64,000 bases of DNA, taken from Terracoccus sp. 273MFTsu3.1. GTDB taxonomy: Bacteria; Actinomycetota; Actinomycetes; Actinomycetales; Dermatophilaceae. The notes beneath the pieces were generated by a model. The model saw nothing but the letters and a program-made list of their open reading frames with translations. It did no database searches and was not told the origin of the DNA. Each line of letters starts with the position of its first letter. Position 1 is the first letter of the stretch. Location: contig NZ_KB911824.1 in the NCBI RefSeq assembly GCF_000383675.1, positions 330,382-394,381 of the forward strand. The letters are read 5' to 3'. The position numbers and the translations under genes are program-made. Of the stretch, positions 45,462 to 56,569 are shown in pieces.

Positions 45462-46796
45462 ATGGATCTGGGGGCCTACCGGCCGGTGCTGGCCAACCGC
45501 GACACGCGCAACGCGCTGCTGCTCGGCTTCCTCATCCGCGTCCCCATGTGGGCGGGAGGGGTGATCCTCACCCTCCACGTCGTGACGTCGCTCGGCCGCA
45601 GCTACGGCGCGGCCGGCCTGGTCACGGCCGCCTCGACGGTCGCGGTCGCCGTCTCCGGGCCCTGGCGCGGCCGGCTGCTCGACCGCATCGGCCTGCGGCG
45701 CACCGTCGGCCCCTCGCTCGTCGTGCAGGTCGTGTGCTGGTCGATCGCGCCGTGGGTGGGCTACGCCCCGCTCATCGCCGTCGCGGCGCTCGCCGGGCTC
45801 TTCGTCGTGCCCACCTTCTCGATCCTGCGCCAGGTCATCATCCGTTCGGTGCCGAGCGAGCAGCGGCGCACCGCCCTGTCGCTCGACTCGTCGGCGACCG
45901 AGCTGTCGTTCATGGCGGGCCCGGCCATCGGGGTGTGGCTCGCGACGTCGTGGGACACGTCGTGGGCCCTGCTCGTCTGCGAGCTCGCTTCCGTCGCAGC
46001 GGGATTCGTGCTGTGGGTCGTCAACCCGCGCCTCACCTCCGACTCCGGCGAGGGCCAGCCGCACGGCGGTGCGGCGGGAGAGTCGGCGTCGCACGACGAG
46101 CAGGGCGAGGCCGCCCGGGCCGACGCCATCGCCGCCCCGTCCGTCCCCGAGGACGCCGCGCCGGGCCGCGCCGTCCGGGGCTTCATCACCGTGCCGGTCG
46201 CCGCGGTCTACCTCGCCGCCGCCTGCTCGACGCTCGTCCTCAGCGGCACCGACGTGGGCATCGTCGCCGCGCTCCGGTCCTTCGGGGCCACCGGCTCGAT
46301 CGGGTGGGTCCTCGCGCTCTGGGGTGCCGGGTCCCTCGTCGGCGGCATCGTCTACGGCGCCTGGCACCGTTCCTTCTCCGTCTTCTGGCTGCTCGGCGGA
46401 CTCGCGGCCACGACCGCCCCGGTCGCCCTCGCCGCCGGCGTGCCGAGCTTCGCCGTCCTCATCACGGTCTCCGGCTTCCTGTGCGCTCCCACGATCACCG
46501 CCACCGTCGAGCAGCTGAGCCGTCAGGTCCCGGAGCGGTTCCGCGGCGAGATGATGGGGTGGCACGGCTCGGCCATGACCGCGGGCTCGGCCTTCGGTGC
46601 ACCGCTCGCCGGGTTCGCCATCGACCGAGGCGGCTGGCAGTGGGGGTTCGTCGTCGTCTCCGCCCTCGGCGTCCTCATCGCACTCCTCGGTCTCCTCGGG
46701 TCGAGGGCCAGCCGCCGGGCGCGGGGACGACCCGGCGCCGGGGGCCCGGCCGTCGATTCGGAGCGCGGCGTCTCGGCTGCTAGCATGGAGCACTGA
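45462..46796 (+). CDS. MFS transporter
   Basis: 444 residues, about 12 membrane helices split by a hydrophilic central loop of about 55 residues (SDSGEGQPHGGAAGESAS). MFS loop motif between helices 2 and 3: GPWRGRLLDRIGLRRTVGP. Other: PTFSILRQVIIRSVPSEQRRT. The second half repeats with GSLVGGIVYGAWHRSFSVFW and RQVPERFRGEMMGWHGSAM. Looks like an efflux-type carrier; substrate unknown. ATG 45462 follows CAGGCT at leaderless distance. The 3' end contains the probable start of the infC leader. Confidence 0.85.
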   Translation: MDLGAYRPVLANRDTRNALLLGFLIRVPMWAGGVILTLHVVTSLGRSYGAAGLVTAASTVAVAVSGPWRGRLLDRIGLRRTVGPSLVVQVVCWSIAPWVGYAPLIAVAALAGLFVVPTFSILRQVIIRSVPSEQRRTALSLDSSATELSFMAGPAIGVWLATSWDTSWALLVCELASVAAGFVLWVVNPRLTSDSGEGQPHGGAAGESASHDEQGEAARADAIAAPSVPEDAAPGRAVRGFITVPVAAVYLAAACSTLVLSGTDVGIVAALRSFGATGSIGWVLALWGAGSLVGGIVYGAWHRSFSVFWLLGGLAATTAPVALAAGVPSFAVLITVSGFLCAPTITATVEQLSRQVPERFRGEMMGWHGSAMTAGSAFGAPLAGFAIDRGGWQWGFVVVSALGVLIALLGLLGSRASRRARGRPGAGGPAVDSERGVSAASMEH

Positions 46797-47078
46797 CCAG
46801 CCGTCACCCATGCTCCCGCTCCGGCGGAGGCGGGTGACGACGTGCAAGAGAAGCTCGCTTCCACCCGCGCCGACCTCACGGTCGCCGGGTCAAGGTCTGT
46901 TCGGCCAGGTGTCCTCCGTGGCGCCCGTGTCGAGCCGTGTGACGCGACGGCGACCGTCCGGCATACGCGACCCTTGGGCTCCTCGTGCACACACGGGGAG
47001 CCCTTTTCTCGTTGTGGTCGCAGCAGGACAGGCACCACCCCGTCTGGTCACATCATTCATCGAACTTAGGAGCACCAC
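46797..47078 (+). promoter_or_regulatory. infC-rpmI-rplT leader region with attenuator layout
   Basis: 282 bases without a gene. A -10-like TAGCAT sits at 46781-46786 inside the preceding gene, so a transcript would start near 46793. First structure: CGTCACCC (46802-46809) pairs with GGGTGACG (46832-46839) around inner GC-rich pairs. The region ends with the intrinsic terminator at 46976-47007, then 71 bases to infC. Layout resembles an autoregulated ribosomal protein/IF3 leader; the ligand is not deducible. Confidence 0.6.
46976..47007 (+). terminator. intrinsic terminator/attenuator before infC
   Basis: GGGCTCCTCGTG / CACGGGGAGCCC, 12 pairs including one G-U, CACA loop, directly followed by TTTT. 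It is the only terminator in the window with a real U tract. It lies 180 bases behind the MFS gene and 71 before infC, so it could end the former or attenuate the latter. Confidence 0.8.
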
Positions 47079-47723
47079 ATCAGCGAGCCTCGCATCAACG
47101 AGCGCATCCGGGTCCCGGAAGTGCGCTTGGTTGGCCCCAACGGCGAGCAGGTCGGCATCGTCCGCGTCGAGGACGCGCTGCGTCTGGCCGAGGAGGCGAA
47201 CCTCGACCTCGTCGAGGTGGCTCCCATGGCCAAGCCGCCGGTCGCCAAGCTCATGGACTTCGGCAAGTTCAAGTACGAAGCCGCCATGAAGGCACGGGAA
47301 GCGCGCAAGAACCAGGTCAACACGGTCATCAAGGAGATCAAGCTCCGTCCGAAGATCGACCCGCACGACTACGGCACGAAGAAGGGCCACGTCGAGCGGT
47401 TCCTCAAGGCCGGTGACAAGGTCAAGGTGACGATCATGTTCCGCGGTCGCGAGCAGTCGCGGCCCGAGCTCGGTCGCCGTCTGCTCGAGCGCCTCGCCGA
47501 GGACATCGCCGAGCTCGGCTTCGTCGAGTCGGCCCCGAAGCAGGACGGCCGAAACATGATCATGGTGATCGGCCCGACCAAGAAGAAGGCGGAGGCCAAG
47601 GCCGAGCAGCGTCGCTCCCGCGAGCAGCACGACCAGCGCTCCACCGGCGAGCCGGCCGCGTCCGGTGAGCAGCCGGAGGCCCAGGCCCCGCAGACCGACG
47701 AGGCCACCGCCGCCGCCGAGTGA
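47079..47723 (+). CDS. infC: translation initiation factor IF-3
   Basis: Binds the 30S subunit and proofreads start codon choice. 214 residues from an ATC codon at 47079: reading [19 protein letters not shown] gives the complete conserved IF-3 N-terminus, with Shine-Dalgarno TTAGGAG (47066-47072) six bases upstream. In-frame TAG at 47067 closes the frame above, and no ATG, GTG or TTG occurs before GTG 47121, which would delete 14 conserved residues. Body: [53 protein letters not shown], and a charged/Ala tail of about 45 residues. Non-canonical starts are known to give IF-3 autoregulation in other bacteria. First gene of infC-rpmI-rplT. Confidence 0.93.
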   Translation: MSEPRINERIRVPEVRLVGPNGEQVGIVRVEDALRLAEEANLDLVEVAPMAKPPVAKLMDFGKFKYEAAMKAREARKNQVNTVIKEIKLRPKIDPHDYGTKKGHVERFLKAGDKVKVTIMFRGREQSRPELGRRLLERLAEDIAELGFVESAPKQDGRNMIMVIGPTKKKAEAKAEQRRSREQHDQRSTGEPAASGEQPEAQAPQTDEATAAAE

Positions 47724-47816
47724 TCGGCGGGCGGTGACCCGCTGGAGGCGAGAGCCCCCGGCACGACACACCACGTGCGCCCACTGGCGCACGCAACACG
47801 AAGGAGATCGGCCCCC

Positions 47817-48011
47817 ATGCCGAAGATGAAGACGCACAGCGGTGCGAAGAAGCGTTTCCGCCTCACCGGCACCGGCAAGGTCATGCGCGAGCAGGCCGGC
47901 GGTCGCCACCTGCTCGAGCACAAGTCGAGCAAGAAGATGCGTTCCATCGCGAACGACGTCGAGCTCGCCAAGCCGGACGCCAAGAAGGCCAAGAAGCTCC
48001 TCGGCAAGTGA
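47817..48011 (+). CDS. rpmI: 50S ribosomal protein L35
   Basis: 64 residues, MPKMKTHSGAKKRFRLTGTG through HKSSKKMRSIANDVELAKPD, a full-length L35. ATG 47817 with AAGGAG at 10-base spacing. It lies 93 bases after infC and before rplT, the universal order. An upstream in-frame ATG would add 14 non-conserved residues across the Shine-Dalgarno and is rejected. Confidence 0.97.
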   Translation: MPKMKTHSGAKKRFRLTGTGKVMREQAGGRHLLEHKSSKKMRSIANDVELAKPDAKKAKKLLGK

Positions 48012-48012
48012 G

Positions 48013-48059
48013 CCGGGACCCCCACCCATCAGCGATTCGCTGAGCAGCCGGGTCTCCGG
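48013..48059 (+). repeat. structured spacer between rpmI and rplT
   Basis: Nested hairpins: inner TCAGCG-ATT-CGCTGA (48029-48043), outer CCGGGACCC (48013-48021) with GGGTCTCCGG (48050-48059) leaving a two-base bulge. It begins two bases after the rpmI stop. Could be a processing site or part of rplT control; no U tract. Confidence 0.45.
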
Positions 48060-48107
48060 TAAGCCAGCAGCAGCAAGCACTGCGTCAAGCAGAGAAGGAG
48101 TATTCAC

Positions 48108-48509
48108 GTGGCACGCGTGAAGCGGGCGGTCAACGCCCAGAAGAAGCGTCGAGTCGTTCTCGAGCGCGCCAGCGGCTACCGCGGTCAGCGGTCGCGCCTC
48201 TACCGCAAGGCCAAGGAGCAGGTCACCCACTCGCTGGGTTACGCCTACCGTGACCGTCGCGCGAAGAAGGGTGACTTCCGTCGCCTCTGGATCCAGCGCA
48301 TCAACGCCGCGGCTCGCGCCAACGGCATGACGTACAACCGGTTCATGCAGGGCCTCAAGGCCGCCGGTGTCGAGGTCGACCGCAAGATCCTCGCGGACCT
48401 CGCCGTCAACGACGCCCCGGCCTTCGCCGCGCTCGTGGAGCTCTCCCGCGCCAACGTCCCGGCCGCTGTCAACGCGGCCGAGGCGAAGGTCGCCGGCGAC
48501 GCCGCCTGA
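48108..48509 (+). CDS. rplT: 50S ribosomal protein L20
   Basis: 133 residues, [20 protein letters not shown] ... [17 protein letters not shown] ... [20 protein letters not shown], a complete L20 with a short Ala-rich tail. GTG 48108 with GAAGGAG. L20 binds 23S rRNA early in assembly and in several bacteria represses its own operon through the leader mRNA. Last gene of the infC unit. Confidence 0.97.
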   Translation: MARVKRAVNAQKKRRVVLERASGYRGQRSRLYRKAKEQVTHSLGYAYRDRRAKKGDFRRLWIQRINAAARANGMTYNRFMQGLKAAGVEVDRKILADLAVNDAPAFAALVELSRANVPAAVNAAEAKVAGDAA

Positions 48510-48558
48510 GCGACGTCGTCCGACGTCACACCAGCATCTCGAGCGCCGGGACACCCCC

Positions 48559-49362
48559 GTGCTGACCAACCCCCGATCCGATCGGGTCAAGGCGGTGCGG
48601 GCGCTGTCCCGGCGCTCGGTGCGTTCCCGCACCGGCGAGTTCCTCGCCGAGGGACCGCAGGCGGTCCGTGAGGCGGTCGCCTTCCGTCCCGAGCTCGTCC
48701 GCGACGTCTACGTGACGCCCGAGGCGGCCGACCGGCATCCCGCCATCGTCGAGGCTGCCCGCTCCGCCGCCCTCTGGGTGCACGAGGTGGCCCCCGAGGT
48801 GCTCGCCGCGATGTGCGACACGGAGTCCCCGCAGGGGATCGCCGCGGTGTGCCGCGTCCTCGACGTGCCGCTGGACACCCTGCTCGCGGACCTGCCGTCC
48901 GACGCCCTCGTGTGCGTCCTGACGAACGTCCGCGACCCGGGCAACGCCGGCACCGTCATCCGGGGCGCCGACGCGGCCGGTGCCGACGCGGTCATCGTCA
49001 GCGACGCGAGCGTCGACGTCTACAACAGCAAGGTCGTCCGCTCGACCGTCGGGTCCCTGTGGCACCTGCCGCTCAGCCTCGGCGCGTCCGTTCCCGACAT
49101 CCTCTCGGCCCTGCGCGAGCGCGGGGTCAGGCTGCTGGCCGCGGACGGCGCGGGCACGACGCTGCTCCATGACGCAGACCTCTCCGGGGCCCACGCCTGG
49201 GTCATGGGCAACGAGGCCTGGGGCCTGCCGCTGGACGTGCGCGACGCCTGCGACGACGTCGTCCGCGTTCCCATCCACGGCCACGCGGAGTCACTGAACC
49301 TCGCCATGGCCGCGACGATCTGTCTCTACGCCTCCGCCGAGGCACGCCGCACGAGGCGCTGA
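48559..49362 (+). CDS. SpoU/TrmH-family RNA 2'-O-ribose methyltransferase
   Basis: 267 residues. N-terminal substrate-binding domain (RVKAVRALSRRSVRSRTGEF, FLAEGPQAVREAV). The SPOUT knot domain has the three SpoU motifs: LTNVRDPGNAGTVIRGADAA, GNEAWGLPLDVRDACDDVVR and IPIHG-like VPIHGHAESLNLAMAATI. Resembles TsnR/RlmB-like 23S rRNA enzymes; the exact nucleotide is not predictable. Start GTG 48559 gives VLTNPRSDRVKAV. Follows rplT by about 50 bases and is probably on the same transcript. rplT-SpoU-...-pheST is a conserved actinobacterial order. Confidence 0.9.
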   Translation: MLTNPRSDRVKAVRALSRRSVRSRTGEFLAEGPQAVREAVAFRPELVRDVYVTPEAADRHPAIVEAARSAALWVHEVAPEVLAAMCDTESPQGIAAVCRVLDVPLDTLLADLPSDALVCVLTNVRDPGNAGTVIRGADAAGADAVIVSDASVDVYNSKVVRSTVGSLWHLPLSLGASVPDILSALRERGVRLLAADGAGTTLLHDADLSGAHAWVMGNEAWGLPLDVRDACDDVVRVPIHGHAESLNLAMAATICLYASAEARRTRR

Positions 49363-49400
49363 CCGGCCCCACCCGGCGCCCGCGTGACTATCCTCGGGCC

Positions 49401-50528
49401 ATGACCTCCGTCGACGGCAACGGTGCTCGGCTGCCCGGGTCGGCGGCCGAGATGGCTCCCGTCGCGATGATGGGCGAGCTGCTCCCCGACGGGCTCGTCG
49501 TCGTCGGAGCCGACCAGCGCATCCGGTTCGCCAACGCCGAGGCGTTGCGCATCCTCGACTGCGAGCACGCCGACCTCGTCGGCCGCACGCTCGACGAAGG
49601 CCTCCCGTTCACCGACAAGTACGGCCGGAACTGGTGGGCCCACACCGACCCGTGGCACGGCCTGGCCAGTCGCGCCGGCCACCGCGAGAAGCTGCTCGTC
49701 GCGCCGCGCGGCCAGGACGTCCTCGTCACCGCCCGCTACGTGCGGACCCGACCGGGCGGCACCGTCGAGCGGGTCATGCTCGGCCTGCGTGACGCCGAGG
49801 CCCGCCAACGAGCCGAGCGGGACCAGGCGACCGTCCTGTCGACCGTGGCGCACGAGCTGCGGGCGCCGCTGACGTCGGTGACCGGCTTCACGAGCAGCCT
49901 GCTGCGCCGGTGGGACCGGTTCACCGACGAGCAGAAGCGCCTCATGATCGAGACGATCGAGGCCGACGCCACCCGCCTGACCCGCCTCATCACCGAGCTG
50001 CTCGACATCTCGCGGCTCGACTCCGACAGCCTCAACCTGCGCCGGGGGCCCGTCGACCTCCACGCCCTGCTCACGACCCACGTCGTGCGCTACGAGCTCG
50101 GTCGGTCGTCCGGAGTCGTCCAGCTCGGGCTGGGGGAGGCCGCCCTCGCAGACGGCCTGCCGGAGATGTGGGCCGACACCGACCGTCTCGAGCAGATCTT
50201 CTTCAACCTCATCGAGAACGGCCTGCTGCACGGGGCCGGCAAGGTCACGGTGACCCTCGACCGCGGCGGAGCCCTCGGTGACGCGCCGGAGTCGGTGGTC
50301 GTCGAGGTCGACGACGAGGGGGACGGCATACCCCCGTCCGACCGCGAGAAGATCTTCGGCCGCTTCTGGCACGGCCCCTCCAACGCGAGCACCGGTCTCG
50401 GTCTCTACGTCGTCCGGGGGCTCGTCGAGGCCCACGGCGGCTCGGTGCTCGTCAGCGACAACGACGCCGGTGGCGCGCGCTTCGTCGTGACGCTCCCGGC
50501 CGGCCTGCCCGACGTCGTCGGCAGCTGA
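49401..50528 (+). CDS. soluble PAS-domain sensor histidine kinase (orphan)
   Basis: 375 residues, no membrane segment. PAS domain residues about 25-130 (LLPDGLVVVGADQRIRFANA). HisKA with H-box STVAHELRAPLTSVTGF, phospho-acceptor His151. HATPase_c domain with N-box FFNLIENGLLHG (the usual Asn-Ala reads Asn-Gly), G1 EVDDEGDGIPPSDREK, F-box IFGRFWHG and G2 STGLGLYVVRGLVEAHGG. No response regulator gene is adjacent. ATG 49401 follows TATCCT at six bases, so probably leaderless. Input signal unknown; a cytosolic cue is implied by the topology. Confidence 0.9.
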   Translation: MTSVDGNGARLPGSAAEMAPVAMMGELLPDGLVVVGADQRIRFANAEALRILDCEHADLVGRTLDEGLPFTDKYGRNWWAHTDPWHGLASRAGHREKLLVAPRGQDVLVTARYVRTRPGGTVERVMLGLRDAEARQRAERDQATVLSTVAHELRAPLTSVTGFTSSLLRRWDRFTDEQKRLMIETIEADATRLTRLITELLDISRLDSDSLNLRRGPVDLHALLTTHVVRYELGRSSGVVQLGLGEAALADGLPEMWADTDRLEQIFFNLIENGLLHGAGKVTVTLDRGGALGDAPESVVVEVDDEGDGIPPSDREKIFGRFWHGPSNASTGLGLYVVRGLVEAHGGSVLVSDNDAGGARFVVTLPAGLPDVVGS

Positions 50529-50574
50529 CCCTCCGCTCCGCGGATGGCGCGGCAAACCGGTTCGTCGCCGCCCC

Positions 50575-50580
50575 TAGACT
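50575..50580 (+). promoter_or_regulatory. -10 box for pheST
   Basis: TAGACT; a transcript would begin near 50588, giving a leader of about 17 bases to GTG 50605 or 50 to ATG 50638. Confidence 0.5.
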
Positions 50581-50637
50581 GGGCACCCGCACGAACAGCC
50601 ACCCGTGAACCCGAGCGAGAGCAGCGAACGCACGCCG

Positions 50638-51747
50638 ATGTCCGGACCCAACACGAACTACGACCCGGTCGAGGTCTCCGCGCTCGACCCGGCGAATCTC
50701 GACGCAGCGGTGCAGGACGCCGTCGCGGCCATCGCAGCGGCCACGTCCCTCGACGACCTCAAGGCCGCCCGCATCGCGCACCAGGGTGAGAAGAGCCCGC
50801 TGGCCCTCGCCAACCGCGAGATCGGCGCTCTGCCGCCGAGCGCCAAGGCGGAGGCCGGCAAGCGGGTCGGGCAGGCTCGCGCACGGGTCAGCCAGGCCCT
50901 CAGCGCCCGACAGGCCGAGCTCGAGGCCGAGCGCGACGAGCGCATCCTCGTCGACGAGCGCGTCGACGTCACCGTCCCGGCGCTCCGTCGTCAGCTCGGC
51001 GCGCGCCACCCCATCGAGCTCGTGGCCCAGCGTCTCGTCGACGCCTTCGTCGGGATGGGCTGGGAGGTCGCCGAGGGCCCCGAGCTCGAGAGCGAGTGGC
51101 TCAACTTCGACGCCCTCAACCTCGGACCCGACCACCCCGCCCGCCAGATGCAGGACACCTTCTTCCTCGACCCCGTCGACTCGGGGCTCGTGCTGCGGAC
51201 CCAGACGTCACCGGTCCAGATCCGCACCATGCTCGAGCAGGAGCCGCCGATCTACGTCGTGGCCCCCGGCAAGGTCTTCCGCACCGACGACCTCGACGCC
51301 ACGCACACGCCGGTCTTCCACCAGATCGAGTGCCTCGCCATCGACAAGGGCCTGACGATGGCCCACCTGCGCGGCGCGCTCGACGCGTTCGTGCGCATCA
51401 TGTTCGGCGAGGAGACGCGCACCCGCGTCCGCGCCAACTACTTCCCGTTCACCGAGCCGAGCATGGAGACCGACTTCCTCTGCTTCGCCTGCCACGGCGA
51501 GGAGACGTGGGGAAGTGCCGAGCCGTGCCGCACCTGCGGCGGCTCCGGCTGGATCGAGCTGGGCGGCTCCGGCATGGTCAACCGCAAGGTGCTGCGCACG
51601 TGCGGCATCGACCCGGACGTCTACTCCGGCTTCGCCTTCGGGCTCGGCATCGAGCGGGCGCTCCAGCTGCGCCACGGGGTCCAGGGGATGCACGAGATCG
51701 TCGAGGGCGACGTCCGCTTCTCGCAGCAGTTCGGGATGGGGGTCTGA
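50638..51747 (+). CDS. pheS: phenylalanyl-tRNA synthetase alpha subunit
   Basis: Catalytic subunit of the alpha2-beta2 synthetase. 369 residues from ATG 50638 (alternative GTG 50605 would add 11 residues, without Shine-Dalgarno). N-terminal tRNA-binding coiled coil (LKAARIAHQGEKSPLALANR ... QARARVSQALSARQAELEAE). Class II core: ELESEWLNFDALN, PARQMQDTFFL, motif 2 VFRTDDLDATHTPVFHQIEC, ANYFPFTEPSMETDFLC, motif 3 FGLGIERALQLRHG. A CFAC...CRTC four-cysteine insert that could bind zinc, seen in a subset of bacterial PheS. Followed by pheT with a one-base gap. Confidence 0.95.
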   Translation: MSGPNTNYDPVEVSALDPANLDAAVQDAVAAIAAATSLDDLKAARIAHQGEKSPLALANREIGALPPSAKAEAGKRVGQARARVSQALSARQAELEAERDERILVDERVDVTVPALRRQLGARHPIELVAQRLVDAFVGMGWEVAEGPELESEWLNFDALNLGPDHPARQMQDTFFLDPVDSGLVLRTQTSPVQIRTMLEQEPPIYVVAPGKVFRTDDLDATHTPVFHQIECLAIDKGLTMAHLRGALDAFVRIMFGEETRTRVRANYFPFTEPSMETDFLCFACHGEETWGSAEPCRTCGGSGWIELGGSGMVNRKVLRTCGIDPDVYSGFAFGLGIERALQLRHGVQGMHEIVEGDVRFSQQFGMGV

Positions 51748-51748
51748 C

Positions 51749-54307
51749 ATGCGTATGCCACTGAGCTGGCTCGCGGAGTACACCGACCTCGCGCCCGGGG
51801 CCCGGGGTGCCGACGTGGCCGCCAGCCTCGTCCGCGTGGGTCTCGAGGAGGAGGACCTCCACGGCGGCGACATCACCGGTCCGCTCGTCGTCGGCCGGGT
51901 CCTGTCGTTCGAGCTCGAGCCGCAGAAGAACGGCAAGACGATCCGCTGGTGCACCGTCGACGTCGGCCAGAACGGCCAGATGCTGACCGAGGGCAAGCAC
52001 CAGGAGATCGTCTGCGGTGCCCACAACTTCGAGGTCGGCGACCTCGTCGTCTGCGTGCTGCCCGGTGCGGTGCTGCCCGGGGGCTTCGCGATCTCCGCGC
52101 GCAAGACGTACGGGCACGTCTCCAACGGGATGATCTGCGCCGAGGACGAGATCGGCCTGGGGCACGACCACGAAGGCATCATCGTGCTCAGCCGGCTGCT
52201 GGGCGAGGAGCGCGCGGCGACCCTGAGCCCCGGCGACGACGCGATCGCCCTGCTCGGGCTCGCCGACGAGACCGTCGAGACGAACGTGACGCCCGACCGT
52301 GGGTACTGCTTCTCGGTGCGTGGCCTCGCCCGTGAGTACTGGCACGCGCAGGGCAGCCCCGAGGGCGGCTACCGCGACCCGGCCGACGTCGCGACGCCGG
52401 TCGCCACCCCAGGCGGCTACCCGGTGGAGCTCAAGGACGACTCGCCCATCGACGGCAACGACGGGTGCGACCGCTACGTCGCGCGGATCGTGCGCGGCAT
52501 CGACCCGACCCGGCCGTCGCCGCCGTGGATGAGCAAGCGCCTGACGCAGATGGGCATGCGTCCCATCTCGCTCGCCGTCGACGTCACCAACTACGTCATG
52601 CTCGCGGTCGGACAGCCGCTCCACGCCTTCGACGTCGACCGGCTGTCCGGCTCGATCGTCGTGCGCCGCGCCCGCTCGGGTGAGGTGCTGACGACCCTCG
52701 ACGACGTCGAGCGCACCCTGCACACCGACGACCTGCTCATCACCGACGGTGGCGAGCAGCCGCTGGCCATCGCCGGGGTCATGGGTGCGGCCTCCTCCGA
52801 GGTCTCCGACACGACGACCGGCGTGCTCATCGAGGCTGCGCACTTCGACCCGACGACCGTCGCGCGCTCGTCGCGCCGGCACCGCCTCATCACCGAGGCG
52901 TCCAAGCGCTTCGAGCGCGGCGTCGACCCGAAGGTGACCGCCGCGGCAGCCCAGCTCGCCGTCGACCTGCTCGTCGAGCACGGGGGCGGCACGGTCGACG
53001 ACGCGGTGACCGACGTCGACCGCACGAGCGAGCGGACGGCATACCTCCTCGACGTCACGGAGCCGGCGCGCATCGTGGGCGTCGACTACCCCCGCGAGCG
53101 GGTCGTCGGCATCCTGCGCGACCTCGGCTGCGTCGTCGACGAGTCCGGCGAGGGCACCGACGACACCCACGTCCTCGTGACCCCGCCGTCGTGGCGGCCC
53201 GACCTCGTCGACGCGCCCGACTACGCCGAGGAGGTCGCGCGGATCGACGGCTACAACAACATCCCGTCGATCACTCCGACTCCGAGCGACGGCCGGGGCC
53301 TGACCCACGCGCAGAAGGCGCGTCGGGTCGTCGCGGACGCGCTCGCGGGTGCCGGGCTCACCGAGGTGCTCAGCTATCCCTTCGTCGCCGAGGAGCTCGC
53401 CGACCAGCTGATGCTGCCCGCCGACGACGACCGTCGTCACGCCGTCCGGCTGGCCAACCCCCTGTCGGAGGAGCGGCCGCTGCTGCGCACGTCGGTCCTC
53501 GCGAGCCTCGTCGACACCCTGCGACGCAACGTCGCCCGCGGGCACAAGGACGTCGCGATCTACGAGCTCGGTCTCGTCGTCCGCCCGGGCGGCCCCATCG
53601 GCACCGCACCGATCCCGGGGGTCGCCGCGCGACCCGACGCCGAGACGCTCGAACAGCTGTATGCCGCCGTCCCCGCCCAGCCCCGTCGCGCGGGCATCCT
53701 CGCGACCGGACAGGCGGAGCAGGCCGGCTGGTGGGGCCCCGGCCGAGCCGCCGACTGGAGCGACATGGTCGCCGCCGTGCAGACGGTCGCCGCCGCGCTC
53801 GCCGTGCCCGTGGCCGTCGCCAACGACCCCGGCCATGCGCCGTGGCACCCCGGCCGCTGCGCCCGGATCACGCTCGCCGACGGCACGCTCGTGGGTCACG
53901 CGGGTGAGCTGCACCCCAAGGTGGTCGCGGCCCTGGAGCTGCCGGCGCGCACGGTGGCCGCCGAGTTCGACGTCGACGTGCTCGTGGCCGCCAGCTCCGA
54001 GCCGGTCCAGGCGAGGCCGTTCTCGACGTTCCCGCCGGCGATGACCGACATCGCGCTGCTCGTCGCGGCCGACGTCGCGGCTGCCGACGTCGAGTCCGCC
54101 CTGCGCTCCGGCGCGGGGGAGTCGCTCGAGTCGGTCGTGCTGTTCGACGTCTACGAGGGTGAGCGCATCGACGCCGGGCACCGGTCGCTGGCCTACCGCC
54201 TCACCTTCCGGGCACCCGACCGCACGCTGACGACCGACGAGGTCAACGACTTCCGCGACGCGGCCGTCGCGGCGGCCGCCTCGGCCACCGGAGCCGTCCA
54301 GCGCTGA
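51749..54307 (+). CDS. pheT: phenylalanyl-tRNA synthetase beta subunit
   Basis: 852 residues, long but within range. MRMPLSWLAEYTDLAPG start. Tandem tRNA-binding OB domain (VVGRVLSFELEPQKNGKTIR, QEIVCGAHNFEVGDLVV). B3/B4 editing domain with RYVARIVRG and SLAVDVTNYVMLAVGQPLHAFD, DGGEQPLAIAGVMGAASSEV. B5 domain and a class II-like core. The C-terminal ferredoxin-fold anticodon-binding domain begins RPFSTFPPAMTDIALLVAAD and contains YEGERIDAGHRSLAYRLTFR. ATG 51749 is one base after the pheS stop and carries a GTATGCC heptamer in its second codon. Ends just before the arg promoter. Confidence 0.96.
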   Translation: MRMPLSWLAEYTDLAPGARGADVAASLVRVGLEEEDLHGGDITGPLVVGRVLSFELEPQKNGKTIRWCTVDVGQNGQMLTEGKHQEIVCGAHNFEVGDLVVCVLPGAVLPGGFAISARKTYGHVSNGMICAEDEIGLGHDHEGIIVLSRLLGEERAATLSPGDDAIALLGLADETVETNVTPDRGYCFSVRGLAREYWHAQGSPEGGYRDPADVATPVATPGGYPVELKDDSPIDGNDGCDRYVARIVRGIDPTRPSPPWMSKRLTQMGMRPISLAVDVTNYVMLAVGQPLHAFDVDRLSGSIVVRRARSGEVLTTLDDVERTLHTDDLLITDGGEQPLAIAGVMGAASSEVSDTTTGVLIEAAHFDPTTVARSSRRHRLITEASKRFERGVDPKVTAAAAQLAVDLLVEHGGGTVDDAVTDVDRTSERTAYLLDVTEPARIVGVDYPRERVVGILRDLGCVVDESGEGTDDTHVLVTPPSWRPDLVDAPDYAEEVARIDGYNNIPSITPTPSDGRGLTHAQKARRVVADALAGAGLTEVLSYPFVAEELADQLMLPADDDRRHAVRLANPLSEERPLLRTSVLASLVDTLRRNVARGHKDVAIYELGLVVRPGGPIGTAPIPGVAARPDAETLEQLYAAVPAQPRRAGILATGQAEQAGWWGPGRAADWSDMVAAVQTVAAALAVPVAVANDPGHAPWHPGRCARITLADGTLVGHAGELHPKVVAALELPARTVAAEFDVDVLVAASSEPVQARPFSTFPPAMTDIALLVAADVAAADVESALRSGAGESLESVVLFDVYEGERIDAGHRSLAYRLTFRAPDRTLTTDEVNDFRDAAVAAAASATGAVQR

Positions 54308-54317
54308 GATCCCGGAA

Positions 54318-56565
<2,248 letters not shown>

Positions 56566-56569
<4 letters not shown>

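Noticed and set aside
47121..47123. GTG 47121 as infC start
   Set aside because: Removes conserved IF-3 residues and has no Shine-Dalgarno, whereas ATC 47079 has both.
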